Assembly (NCBI RefSeq): GCF_037027585.1
Contig: NZ_JAXCLE010000006.1
Span: forward strand, 124,001 to 188,000
Source of the DNA: Solibacillus ferritrahens
GTDB taxonomy: Bacteria > Bacillota > Bacilli > Bacillales_A > Planococcaceae
Direction of reading: 5' to 3'
DNA length: 64,000 nt
In this document: positions 16,051 through 23,881 of the stretch, in pieces
How positions within the stretch are numbered: position 1 is the first letter of the stretch
Layout: every line of letters begins with the position of its first letter
Translations under genes and position numbers: made by a program
Notes under the pieces: model-generated
What the model saw: the letters and a program-made list of their open reading frames with translations, nothing else
Told to the model about the DNA's origin: nothing
The model's database searches: none

Positions 16051-17178
16051 ATGACAAAAGTAGAGTTCATTACAATGGCACCAACTTCTGGAGACAGTGA
16101 GTATATAGGGAATCAAGTTTCGAATAAAGGCCAGCAAACATGGTCTGGTGTTGGCGTAGATTCTGATCGTGAACCTTCTGTTGAGTATATTACACAGATC
16201 GCTCAAGCTGCTGAAAAAGCCGGCTTCTCAACATTACTGTTACCGATTGGCGGAAACTGCGTCGATTCTTTAGTCGCAGCATCTCATTTAACTGCACATA
16301 CTAATACACTAAATTTCCTGTTTGCTGTACGTCCCGGTTCTACAGCTCCAACACAATTAGCAAAGCAGTTCGCATCAGTTAATTACTGGACGAATAATCG
16401 AGTATTCGTAAACGTAGTCACAGGTGGGGCGCCAAAGGAACTGGAAAATGACGGCGACTTTTTATCACATACGGACCGCTACAAGCGTACGCGTGAATAT
16501 ATCGAAATTTTAAAACGTTTATTCAATGGAGAGACATTTGATTATGATGGTGAGTTTTACACATTAAAAGGTGCGAACTTGCCATTACCGGTAAAAGAAG
16601 CACCACCAATTTTCTTTGGGGGTTCCTCACCAATTGCAAAAGAAGTCGCTACAGATGTTGCGGATGTCTACATGCTGTGGGGTGAAACATTGGAAACAAC
16701 AAAAGAAGAGCTAGAATCAGTTGTCAAACTCGCAAAAGAGAAAAAACGCAATTTATCATACAGTGTGTCATTCCAGGTTGTTCTAGGTGAAACGGAAGAA
16801 GAAGCATTTAAAAATGCCAATAAAATTATTAGCCAAATTGCACCAGAAGTGTTAGCAGCAAAACATGAAAACACATTAAAGAACGGGGCAGTTGGCGTAA
16901 ATCGTCTGCATCAGCTAATGCTAGAGGCAAAGGATAATAACTTTGTCATTGCACCAAATATTTGGGCTGGCTTAACACAAGTATTATCAGGCAATTCGAT
17001 TTCATTAGTCGGAACGCCGAAGCAAGTTGCAGAACGAATCGTGGAGTTTGTAGATTTAGGGTTTGATAAAGTATTGCTTCGTGGATTCCCTCATTTAGAG
17101 GTCATTACGGACATAGGTGAAAAAGTAATTCCGCTTGTGCATGAAATTTTGGCTGAACGCGAAAAGCAAGTAGTATAG
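16051..17178 (+). CDS. LLM-class flavin monooxygenase, SsuD/SfnG-like
   Basis: An FMNH2-dependent TIM-barrel (bacterial luciferase-like) monooxygenase. Family marks are FLFAVRPGSTAPTQLAKQFA, VNVVTGGAPKELENDGDFL..DRY and the FGGSS phosphate loop. Compared with E. coli SsuD, the Cys of the SCEDAW segment is kept (Cys70). The Arg226 and His228 positions appear as Ser240 and Gln242, so the substrate may not be a standard alkanesulfonate; dimethylsulfone or another sulfone is possible. The alignment is by eye. It needs a flavin reductase, supplied by the last gene. Confidence 0.8.
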   Translation: MTKVEFITMAPTSGDSEYIGNQVSNKGQQTWSGVGVDSDREPSVEYITQIAQAAEKAGFSTLLLPIGGNCVDSLVAASHLTAHTNTLNFLFAVRPGSTAPTQLAKQFASVNYWTNNRVFVNVVTGGAPKELENDGDFLSHTDRYKRTREYIEILKRLFNGETFDYDGEFYTLKGANLPLPVKEAPPIFFGGSSPIAKEVATDVADVYMLWGETLETTKEELESVVKLAKEKKRNLSYSVSFQVVLGETEEEAFKNANKIISQIAPEVLAAKHENTLKNGAVGVNRLHQLMLEAKDNNFVIAPNIWAGLTQVLSGNSISLVGTPKQVAERIVEFVDLGFDKVLLRGFPHLEVITDIGEKVIPLVHEILAEREKQVV

Positions 17179-17188
17179 GGGGATCATC

Positions 17189-18511
17189 ATGACGAAAAAG
17201 CAAATAAAACTAGGTGTATTTCTAATGGGAACTGGTCATCACATCGCTTCTTGGCGTCACCCGGATGCCCAGGCAGATGCTAGTGAGAATGTAGAGTTTT
17301 TTAAAGAAGTAGCCATAAAAGCAGAGCAAGGAAAACTGGATATGCTGTTTTTGAGTGACGGCCTATCTTTTAATGAACTGTCACATCCTGCTGAACAAGT
17401 ACGCTTTGAGCCATTGACATTATTAAGTGTGCTATCAACGGTGACTAAAAATATCGGCTTAACAGGTACGGCTTCGACTACGTATAATGAGCCTTTCCAT
17501 ATCGCCCGTAAATTTTCTTCGCTGGATCATTTAAGTAGAGGTAGAGCGGCTTGGAATATTGTTACGAGCTATTATGAGGCAGAGGCAAGCAACTTCAATC
17601 AAGATAAGCATTTGGACCATTCATTACGTTATGAGCGGGCAGATGAATTTGTTGAAGTGGTCAAAGGTTTATGGGATTCCTATGAGGATGATGCACTCGC
17701 ACGTAATAAAGAAACAGGCGAATATATTAAAAAAGGGAAGCTACACACGTTAAATTATAAAGGCGAATACTATTCGGTGCGCGGTCCATTAAATTCATCA
17801 CGACCACCGCAAGGAAGACCAGTATTAGTGCAGGCAGGATCTTCTGAAGCAGGGACAACATTAGCAGCAAAGCAAGCCGATGTCATTTTTACAGCCCAGC
17901 AAACATTAGCCGATGCACAAAGCTTTTATAAAAAGTTAAAAGACAAGGCAGTCGCAGCAGGTCGGGATCGTGATGATATAAAAATTATGCCGGGTGTTTC
18001 GGTTTATGTAGCGGAAACAGAAGAAAAGGCACGTGCAAAATATGAACAGCTGCAACAATTAATCACACCGGAAATTGGCTTGGACTTTTTAGAAGATTAT
18101 TTAGGTATTGATCTATCAGGCTATGATTTGGACGGTCCACTTCCAAAAGATATTCCGCCAACTAACGGCAACCGTAGTCGTCAGCAGCTTATTATCGAGC
18201 TTGCTGAGCGTGAGAACCTGTCAATCCGTGAGCTGTATTTAAAAATTGCTGGCTCCCGTGGACATCGAATTATTTTCGGTTCGCCTAGTCAAATTGCCGA
18301 TCAGCTAATAGAATGGGTGGAAAACGATGCGGCAGATGGCTTTAATTTAATGCCGCCATACTTCCCGGGAGGATTTACGGATTTTATTGATCTGGTCATT
18401 CCGGAACTCCAAAAACGCGGAGTCTTCCGTACAGAATATGAGGGCAATACATTACGAGAAAATTTAGGCTTACAGCAAGTGCCATCAAGATATGCATTAC
18501 AACAAGTTTAG
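17189..18511 (+). CDS. NtaA/SnaA/DszA/DmoA-family flavin monooxygenase
   Basis: The 440-residue length and the start KLGVFLMGTGHHIASWRHP are typical of the NtaA/DmoA group of luciferase-like monooxygenases (nitrilotriacetate, dibenzothiophene sulfone, dimethylsulfide). GRAAWNIVTSYYEAEASNFN and the QAGSSEAGTTLAAKQAD phosphate loop are present. Two different LLM oxygenases and one acyl-CoA-dehydrogenase-type oxygenase in one operon suggest stepwise oxidation and C-S cleavage. It lies 10 bases after the SsuD-like gene and 12 before the reductase. Confidence 0.88.
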   Translation: MTKKQIKLGVFLMGTGHHIASWRHPDAQADASENVEFFKEVAIKAEQGKLDMLFLSDGLSFNELSHPAEQVRFEPLTLLSVLSTVTKNIGLTGTASTTYNEPFHIARKFSSLDHLSRGRAAWNIVTSYYEAEASNFNQDKHLDHSLRYERADEFVEVVKGLWDSYEDDALARNKETGEYIKKGKLHTLNYKGEYYSVRGPLNSSRPPQGRPVLVQAGSSEAGTTLAAKQADVIFTAQQTLADAQSFYKKLKDKAVAAGRDRDDIKIMPGVSVYVAETEEKARAKYEQLQQLITPEIGLDFLEDYLGIDLSGYDLDGPLPKDIPPTNGNRSRQQLIIELAERENLSIRELYLKIAGSRGHRIIFGSPSQIADQLIEWVENDAADGFNLMPPYFPGGFTDFIDLVIPELQKRGVFRTEYEGNTLRENLGLQQVPSRYALQQV

Positions 18512-18523
18512 GAGGAGTGAAAA

Positions 18524-19057
18524 ATGACAAAAGCAATATTAATTAATGGCGGCAATAGTATTTCGTCACGATTAACGGGAATTCAGCAATATATCGAAAA
18601 CTTATTGGATACGCAAGGTATTACACATGAGACAATACAGGTACACCAACTGCCTGCACAGGATTTAATTACAGCCAACTATGCAAGTGAAGCAATTGCA
18701 AAGGAAATCGTAAAAGTAGGTGAGGCGGATGTTGTATTCTTCTTAACCCCAATCTATAAAGGTTCATTTACAGGGATTTTAAAAACTTTCATCGACTTAT
18801 TACCGCAAAAAGGGCTGGAAAATAAGACAGTCATACCGGTAGCCATAGGCGGATCAATTGCGCATTTATTGGCTTTGGAGTACTCATTGAAGCCGATACT
18901 TTCCATTTTAGGAGCTACAACGATATCGAGTCCAATCTATATAGTAGATTCTCAAGTGACAAAAACAGAAAACGGCTTTACATTGGATCAAGCAGCAGTA
19001 GACCGCATAGAAAAGGTGTGGGAAACCGTTGCGCCACAAGTGAAACAAACCGTATAA
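18524..19057 (+). CDS. ssuE: NAD(P)H-dependent FMN reductase, SsuE-like
   Basis: A flavodoxin-like fold of 177 residues: NGGNSISSRLTGIQQYIE binds the flavin phosphate, and FFLTPIYKGSFTGILKTFIDLLPQ is the central flavin-stacking loop of SsuE/ArsH-type reductases. It would provide reduced FMN to the three monooxygenases encoded upstream. AGGAG is well placed before the ATG. It is the last gene, followed by a strong terminator. A degraded copy of its 3' end plus terminator recurs at 20965-21056. Confidence 0.88.
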   Translation: MTKAILINGGNSISSRLTGIQQYIENLLDTQGITHETIQVHQLPAQDLITANYASEAIAKEIVKVGEADVVFFLTPIYKGSFTGILKTFIDLLPQKGLENKTVIPVAIGGSIAHLLALEYSLKPILSILGATTISSPIYIVDSQVTKTENGFTLDQAAVDRIEKVWETVAPQVKQTV

Positions 19058-19063
19058 ATGATC

Positions 19064-19102
19064 ATCCTCGCGAAGAGTAATTTAATTCGCGGGGATTTTT
19101 TA
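19064..19102 (+). terminator. intrinsic terminator of the organosulfur operon
   Basis: ATCCTCGCGAA (19064-19074) pairs with TTCGCGGGGAT (19086-19096, two G-U wobbles), followed by a T-run. An extended -10 (TGGTATAAT, 19119-19127) lies just after. Confidence 0.85.
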
Positions 19103-19176
19103 ATGTAAATTCAAATTATGGTATAATTTTGCAGATAGTGGGGTTTTGAATAAAGGGGCAACCAGGAGAAGCAACC

Positions 19177-19367
19177 AAAATAGGCGGACAAATTCCGCTT
19201 ATGAAAAAAAATAAAATAAAAATCACCAAAATAAACGGAGATATTCCGTCTATTGAGTAAAAAAATATAGAATTTATAGATTTTTACGTACATAAGCGGA
19301 AATTCTCCCTTTATTTTCATGAAAACAAGCACAATTCTTCAAATAAGGGTAAATCCTCCGCTTATTT
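19177..19367 (+). repeat. four-module intergenic repeat, copy 3
   Basis: All four modules are present in the same orientation as copies 1 and 2. It ends directly at a truncated membrane-protein tail (19370). Confidence 0.85.
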
Positions 19368-19369
19368 AA

Positions 19370-19489
19370 CTCTCGTGGGGCTCACTTGGATTTATTAATT
19401 TAAGTGCTACACAGGTTTTAATTGTTTTAACTTGTATTATGGGTACATCAATCCCATTAACAATGGTTATTTATTCAAAACTAATTTAA
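19370..19489 (+). pseudogene. C-terminal remnant of a membrane protein
   Basis: The frame is open from 19370 to TAA at 19487. It reads GSLGFINLSATQVLIVLTC then a second hydrophobic stretch ending VIYSKLI, followed by a terminator. There is no start codon or ribosome site; the upstream side is the repeat. I cannot name the family. It looks like the tail of a gene cut by whatever placed the repeat here. Confidence 0.4.
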
Positions 19490-19509
19490 TAGTTAACTAC
19501 AAATCAATA

Positions 19510-19528
19510 CAAAATAACGTTCCTAAAT
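19510..19528 (+). repeat. 19-bp direct repeat, left copy
   Basis: CAAAATAACGTTCCTAAAT recurs with one mismatch at 20880-20898. The two copies bracket the second ECF sigma/anti-sigma pair. Confidence 0.6.
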
Positions 19529-19538
19529 GTGACACTTA

Positions 19539-19576
19539 AACACCTTATTCATTCAAGTGAATAAGGTGTTAAATTT
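19539..19576 (+). terminator. intrinsic terminator before ECF locus 2
   Basis: AACACCTTATTC (19539-19550) and GAATAAGGTGTT (19559-19570) form a 12-bp perfect stem, then AAATTTT. Confidence 0.75.
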
Positions 19577-19728
19577 TAGCTGCTTATGTCCCGAAACGAC
19601 GCTTTGGGAATTTTCCATACATATTAGATTATAATTCATTAAATTAATTTAGCATTAATTGTAACGAATCTTTGTTTCATTCTATATATAAGTGAACTCA
19701 ATTTAAGGATGTTGGAGGGAGGTATTCA

Positions 19729-20238
19729 GTGGAGGATTTAAGTGAAATCTATAAATCCTATGCAAATGAAGTAAAACTTTTTCTTCTTTGTTTAACATCA
19801 AGTGAGGATTTAGCAGAAGAATTAACACAGGAAACGTTTTATCAAGCGGTTAAATCGATTCATCGTTACAATGGCGAATGCAAAATTTCAGTTTGGTTAT
19901 GTCAAATTGCTAAGCACAGCTATTTTGATTATTTAAAGAAGGCAAAGCATCGAAATCATACGAGTATTGATTACTTAATTAAAACAGGTGTAGATATACG
20001 TTCAAAAGAAGATTTGCCTGATATCGCAATGATTAAAGAAAGTACTCTACGTGAAATCCATCAAGAAATTCGGCAATTACAAGAACCGTATTCTGAAATT
20101 TTTTTACTTCGAATAACTATGAATTTAAGTTTTAAAGAAATAGGTGACATCTATGAGAAAAGTGAAAACTGGGCAAGGGTTACATATTATCGTGCAAAAT
20201 GCAAATTAGCAGAAAGGGTGGATTTGGATGAATTGTAA
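19729..20238 (+). CDS. ECF-type RNA polymerase sigma factor (locus 2)
   Basis: The 169-residue sigma-70 family protein has region 2 with LAEELTQETFYQAVKSIHRYNGECKI and VWLCQIAKHSYFDYLKK, and region 4 with LQEPYSEIFLLRITMNLSFKEIGDI..SENWARVTYYRAK. It resembles YlaC/SigV-sized Bacillus ECF factors. It starts with GTG after GGAGGGAGG. It overlaps the zinc-binding anti-sigma gene by 11 bases. The pair sits between direct repeats and a duplicated ssuE tail, so the locus was probably acquired as a block. Confidence 0.88.
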   Translation: MEDLSEIYKSYANEVKLFLLCLTSSEDLAEELTQETFYQAVKSIHRYNGECKISVWLCQIAKHSYFDYLKKAKHRNHTSIDYLIKTGVDIRSKEDLPDIAMIKESTLREIHQEIRQLQEPYSEIFLLRITMNLSFKEIGDIYEKSENWARVTYYRAKCKLAERVDLDEL

Positions 20239-20848
20239 TATTATAAAGGATTTGATGCCGTCCTATATAGATAGAATTTGTAGTAAAGAAACAGGTGCAG
20301 CAGTGGAAGAACATATTGAGCATTGCCAAGATTGTAAAAAAACTATGCAACTGATGCAGCAACCCACCATACAAATAGTCGAAACAAATGTAGAGGTTGC
20401 GAAAAAACCGTTTAACCTCATTAACAAAAAGCGCCGATTTCAAGTTATTACAGCTATTTTGATGACCTTTATGATTACTACAATAAGTGCTCTAGTAATA
20501 CAAGATGTAGGGGTTGTTAATCAATTCTTTTTCCCAAAGGTTACAGCAATTGCACATATAACGAATGACAGGGAAGAATGGCAAAGTATTAGATTCTCTG
20601 CCGATGGGATTAATACTCAAGATTATGTGATATATGATAGCGTTTTTTGGAAGAAGGAGATTATTAATGATGCTAATAGTGATAGTAATGTGTATCTAAG
20701 AGTAAAAGATGAAAAGGGCGATGTAATTATTGATGAATTTCCAATATCCTCTGGAAAAGGGGTTAAATTAGAAGGTTTGAAGAGGAAAGAAAAATACTTT
20801 TTTGAAATAAAAGCTTCACCAGGGCGCTTCTTTATTAATGCAGTATAG
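20228..20848 (+). CDS. zinc-finger anti-sigma factor, membrane-bound (locus 2)
   Basis: The N-terminus CNIIKDLMPSYID...EEHIEHCQDCKK carries the HxxxCxxC anti-sigma zinc motif of the zf-HC2 family. A transmembrane helix follows at about residues 76-97, then an extracellular beta-rich domain of about 105 residues. It should sequester the sigma factor of the preceding gene until an envelope signal releases it. It begins inside the sigma gene (11-base overlap). Confidence 0.88.
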   Translation: MNCNIIKDLMPSYIDRICSKETGAAVEEHIEHCQDCKKTMQLMQQPTIQIVETNVEVAKKPFNLINKKRRFQVITAILMTFMITTISALVIQDVGVVNQFFFPKVTAIAHITNDREEWQSIRFSADGINTQDYVIYDSVFWKKEIINDANSDSNVYLRVKDEKGDVIIDEFPISSGKGVKLEGLKRKEKYFFEIKASPGRFFINAV

Positions 20849-20879
20849 ATGTATCTAGTATCAAGTTGATTTTATAATT

Positions 20880-20898
20880 CAAAATAACGTTCGTAAAT
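20880..20898 (+). repeat. 19-bp direct repeat, right copy
   Basis: CAAAATAACGTTCGTAAAT differs from the left copy at 19510 by one base. Confidence 0.6.
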
Positions 20899-20964
20899 AA
20901 AAGTTTGTGGAACATTGTATATACTTGATTTTTTGCAAGGTTCCTCATTTCAAAAGGAAGGATA

Positions 20965-21012
20965 GAAGAGGTGAGGGAAACCGTTGCACCACACGAGAAA
21001 GAAACTGTTTAA
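20965..21012 (+). pseudogene. duplicated 3' end of the ssuE-like gene
   Basis: The last 15 codons read EEVRETVAPHEKETV then TAA, against EKVWETVAPQVKQTV at the end of the gene at 18524. The similarity runs on through the terminator and the TATGGTATAATTT promoter motif. No start is present. It is the scar of a duplication spanning about 19010-19130. Confidence 0.7.
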
Positions 21013-21018
21013 ATAATT

Positions 21019-21056
21019 ATCCTCGCGAAGAGTTGCTCACTTTGCGGGGATTTTTT
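21019..21056 (+). terminator. duplicated ssuE terminator
   Basis: ATCCTCGCGAA (21019-21029) with TTTGCGGGGAT (21041-21051) and a T-run is the same stem as at 19064. Confidence 0.8.
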
Positions 21057-21085
21057 ATATAAAAAAGCTCACTATATCCAAAATA

Positions 21086-21094
21086 TGGTATAAT
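21086..21094 (+). promoter_or_regulatory. extended -10 promoter
   Basis: TGGTATAAT lies 22 bases before the ATG of the next gene and just ahead of its GAGGGG ribosome site, so the leader would be very short. No convincing -35 is seen, as usual for extended -10 promoters. Confidence 0.5.
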
Positions 21095-21115
21095 TTACCG
21101 GGGAGGGGTGAAATT

Positions 21116-21922
21116 ATGAGCAAACGCTTTATTTTGATGCTTGCTGTAACGTTCATTATTTTTACAACAAGCAGTGTGATTTTACTTCAAAAGGAAATCG
21201 AAGAGCCTATTATTCTTCCAATTGGTACACAGGCACTGCATATGGAGGAAGAGAGCTTTATTAATATGAGCTATGTTACAAATCATAATGAGGATATAGA
21301 ACTCAAATCTATTCAAGTAGGCGAACTGGAGCTAGTACCGTATACGAAACCATATCACTTCTCTGTGAATACAGAAACTGAAGAAAGTGATTCCCTTATA
21401 CAAAGCTATCCATATTATGATCTTCATTCGGTCGAATTTAAAGTAAACGAAAATGAATACAGTGCATTAACTGCTGCATCCAACAAAAATGCAACGGCAT
21501 TTTTTTCTAATGGTGTAAAACAGGAATTCCCTTTGAAATTGGAAGTTCTTACAAAGAAGAAAGAATACTTGTTTGTCGGAGTACAAAGTAGTGATACAGC
21601 AGAAGGTGAATCAGAAACAATATTTACTATTACAGAGGCTGGAACTATAGAAGAAATAGAAACGGTATTTCCATTGGCGAATATCAAGTTATATAAAGAA
21701 GATAAGCAGCTGACTCTTCCATACAATACAGAAAAAGGCGAAAAGCTATCGATTCACATCTCGCCAAACTACCGTATTTGGGATTCTAGATATAAGAATA
21801 TTATTGTTCACGGCACATTTGCGACTGGAGAACCATTTACCGAGGGAATTGCACAATACATATATGAACTCCCTCCTAAAAAATGGATAAACGATTTTGT
21901 AATGGAAGCGAGGAACAGATAA
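21116..21922 (+). CDS. membrane-anchored protein of unknown function
   Basis: The 268-residue protein has an N-terminal hydrophobic helix (about residues 5-24) without a lipobox, followed by a soluble, beta-rich extracytoplasmic part. No family was recognised. GGAGGGG stands before the ATG. The stop codon is directly followed by the ATG of a four-to-five-helix membrane protein, so the two are surely cotranscribed and may form a complex. Confidence 0.6.
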   Translation: MSKRFILMLAVTFIIFTTSSVILLQKEIEEPIILPIGTQALHMEEESFINMSYVTNHNEDIELKSIQVGELELVPYTKPYHFSVNTETEESDSLIQSYPYYDLHSVEFKVNENEYSALTAASNKNATAFFSNGVKQEFPLKLEVLTKKKEYLFVGVQSSDTAEGESETIFTITEAGTIEEIETVFPLANIKLYKEDKQLTLPYNTEKGEKLSIHISPNYRIWDSRYKNIIVHGTFATGEPFTEGIAQYIYELPPKKWINDFVMEARNR

Positions 21923-22492
21923 ATGCACCAATTTTTTTCCCGGATGCTTATTGGCTATGCTTTTATCATTATTGATTTAAACTTTGGAATTGATATTGTA
22001 CCGGATATTATCGGCTATATTTTCATTGCAAGAGCGATTCAAAAATATGCCAAGTCGAAGTACAATAAAACCGCAGTCCTGCTTTCATATATTTCAGGAG
22101 TCATATCTATAATAGAAATGCCTATCTTATATAGTGCAGTAGAGAATTTCCCGACAGTAGTGTTTTTACTTTACGGGTTTATAACGAGCATCATTCAACT
22201 TCTTTTTTATTATTATATTTTTTGGATTTTCTTTAGCTTTGTTCAGAATACACCTCATGTAAATTACACGAAAAGGGTGAAGCATTTAGTTGTAGGGAGC
22301 TTATGGATTGTCATTACATCGATCTATCTTTTTGAAATTACTCAACATATTATTTTAGGATTTGCGGTAGTGATTGCAGGAATAGCATTAATTATTGGGT
22401 TTATTATGTTTATCATATACTGTTATAAAATGATGAAGTACGGGAAGTTAATTGAACTAAGCGAAAAGGAAGAACATGTGGAGACAACGTAA
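21923..22492 (+). CDS. polytopic membrane protein of unknown function
   Basis: The 189-residue protein has about five hydrophobic helices (residues 8-37, 49-70, 78-106, 121-141, 144-168) and a charged C-terminal tail (LIELSEKEEH). It begins at the base after the preceding stop; its ribosome site (GAGGAA) is inside the previous gene. I recognise no family. Confidence 0.6.
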   Translation: MHQFFSRMLIGYAFIIIDLNFGIDIVPDIIGYIFIARAIQKYAKSKYNKTAVLLSYISGVISIIEMPILYSAVENFPTVVFLLYGFITSIIQLLFYYYIFWIFFSFVQNTPHVNYTKRVKHLVVGSLWIVITSIYLFEITQHIILGFAVVIAGIALIIGFIMFIIYCYKMMKYGKLIELSEKEEHVETT

Positions 22493-22549
22493 ACTAGTGA
22501 GCAGTACCTCAATTTGGATAATGGGTGAATGACTGTTACTGAATAACAG

Positions 22550-22742
22550 AATTAGACGGAGCAACTCCGCTTATTAAGTAAAGAAAGAAAGAAACCACTA
22601 AAATAAACGGAGAAATTCCTTCTATTTCATAAAAATCCATAAAATATCGAGGTGTTAGTGTACCATAAGCGGAATTTCTACCCTTATTTTCATAGAAATG
22701 AGCGCAATTTTTCAAATAAGGGTAAATCCTCCGCTTATTTAA
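22550..22742 (+). repeat. four-module intergenic repeat, copy 4
   Basis: The four modules are in the same orientation as copies 1-3. The gap 22493-22803 contains nothing else that I can support. Confidence 0.85.
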
Positions 22743-22803
22743 CTCTAGGACCTGTGTATATTTTATGGTTAAATTCATTTAATTTAGTTGAGTAGTTTCC
22801 ATT

Positions 22804-23328
22804 TTAGTCATATGGTTTATCATAATCCTGAATTTTAAGCTCCTTTAGAAATTCAATAAAATTTATTCTATATCTATATTTTTCTCTATAATATGATTTT
22901 TTACCGAGAAAATCTTTATGCACAATTTCAACAATATAAGGTTTCATCCGAGTTTCTTCTGCATAATCATAATTTTCAGTAAGCTCTATTAAAAAGGAAA
23001 CAAGATAATTAAATACTACAGGGAAATCTTTTTCGATTTCTTCCTGTTGTTCAACTAAAGCTTTAATATACTTATATAACTCACTTTGTTTAGTAAAACG
23101 GAAACTGCAACCTGAATTCCAATACCCAAGCCAAATAGTAAATATACTAACAGAATACCGTCTCAATTCTTTATCAGAATCCCCGAAATATAAATAATAT
23201 GGGTATTGTGGAAACGCCATTCCACCATCAAAACCTAATATTCGGAAGCCACTGTTCAATACTTTATTAACTTCTGTAATAATCATACTTTTTTCTTCAT
23301 TTGTAAGTTTCACATCTTCAGACTTCAT
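22804..23328 (-). CDS. hypothetical protein, possibly immunity-like
   Basis: The 174-residue soluble, charged protein starts at ATG 23328 behind a strong AGGAGG. It has FDGGMAFPQYPYYLYFGDSD near the N-terminus and a Lys/Tyr-rich C-terminus. No catalytic motif is visible and I cannot name a family. Orphan genes of this sort next to CPCC-type proteins are often toxin-immunity leftovers, but no toxin is present here. Confidence 0.55.
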   Translation of the reverse strand: MKSEDVKLTNEEKSMIITEVNKVLNSGFRILGFDGGMAFPQYPYYLYFGDSDKELRRYSVSIFTIWLGYWNSGCSFRFTKQSELYKYIKALVEQQEEIEKDFPVVFNYLVSFLIELTENYDYAEETRMKPYIVEIVHKDFLGKKSYYREKYRYRINFIEFLKELKIQDYDKPYD

Positions 23329-23434
23329 AATACCTCCTCAATTTTTTACTTTTTATTATATCAAAATATTGGTAAGTTATTTTATAAATGAATTCTTGCC
23401 TGTAAATAAAGAAAATATATATTGAGGTGATTAA

Positions 23435-23680
23435 ATGAAATATACTTGTCCTTGTTGTGGCTATAAAACATTAGATGAAGAACCTCCAGGAACATATGAA
23501 ATATGTAGTATCTGTTTTTGGGAAGATGATGGAGTTCAATATGAAGACCCAGATTATGAGGGAGGCGCAAATCTACCATCTTTAAGAAAGGCACAGAAAA
23601 ATTACGTCTTATTTGGGGCTTGTGAAGAAAGTTGTATTGACGCTGCAAGAAAACCAAATATCCTTCGCTCTTTTTATTAG
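23435..23680 (+). CDS. CPCC-type cysteine-rich protein
   Basis: The 81-residue protein fits the Cys-rich CPCC family: CPCCGYKTL at residues 5-13, then YEICSICFWEDDGVQYEDPDY and GGANLPSLRKAQKNY. Two CxxC pairs suggest a bound zinc ion. Function of the family is not known to me. GAGGTG precedes the ATG. A short frame after it (23739-23798, MDKLIEQNEQLLLLLKEQK) looks like the end of another lost gene. Confidence 0.8.
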   Translation: MKYTCPCCGYKTLDEEPPGTYEICSICFWEDDGVQYEDPDYEGGANLPSLRKAQKNYVLFGACEESCIDAARKPNILRSFY

Positions 23681-23881
23681 ACGGTTATTAATTAATTCCG
23701 CGGTTAAAGCAAATAATTCGAATGATTTAGGTGAAAAAATGGATAAGTTAATTGAACAAAACGAACAGCTGCTTTTATTATTAAAGGAACAAAAATAGAT
23801 TTAAAAGATATAGAGGAAATTTAAGTACTTTTAAGCTTTCATATTTTTAATATACAAATATAGTAGGGGAGAAAAATAGCC

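Noticed and set aside
19111..19332. Leftward frames of 66-80 codons across the four-module repeats (also near 5602 and 22536)
   Set aside because: They arise because the repeat copies share a stop-poor frame; there is no ribosome site, and amino-acid similarity only reflects the DNA repeat.
3198..22743. CRISPR array suspected from about 50-bp spaced repeats
   Set aside because: Each locus has only four imperfect palindromic modules, the spacers are themselves similar between loci, and no cas gene is present.
23739..23798. Short frame MDKLIEQNEQLLLLLKEQK after the CPCC gene
   Set aside because: No ribosome site and only 19 codons; it is more likely the tail of a lost gene, so it is not listed as a gene.
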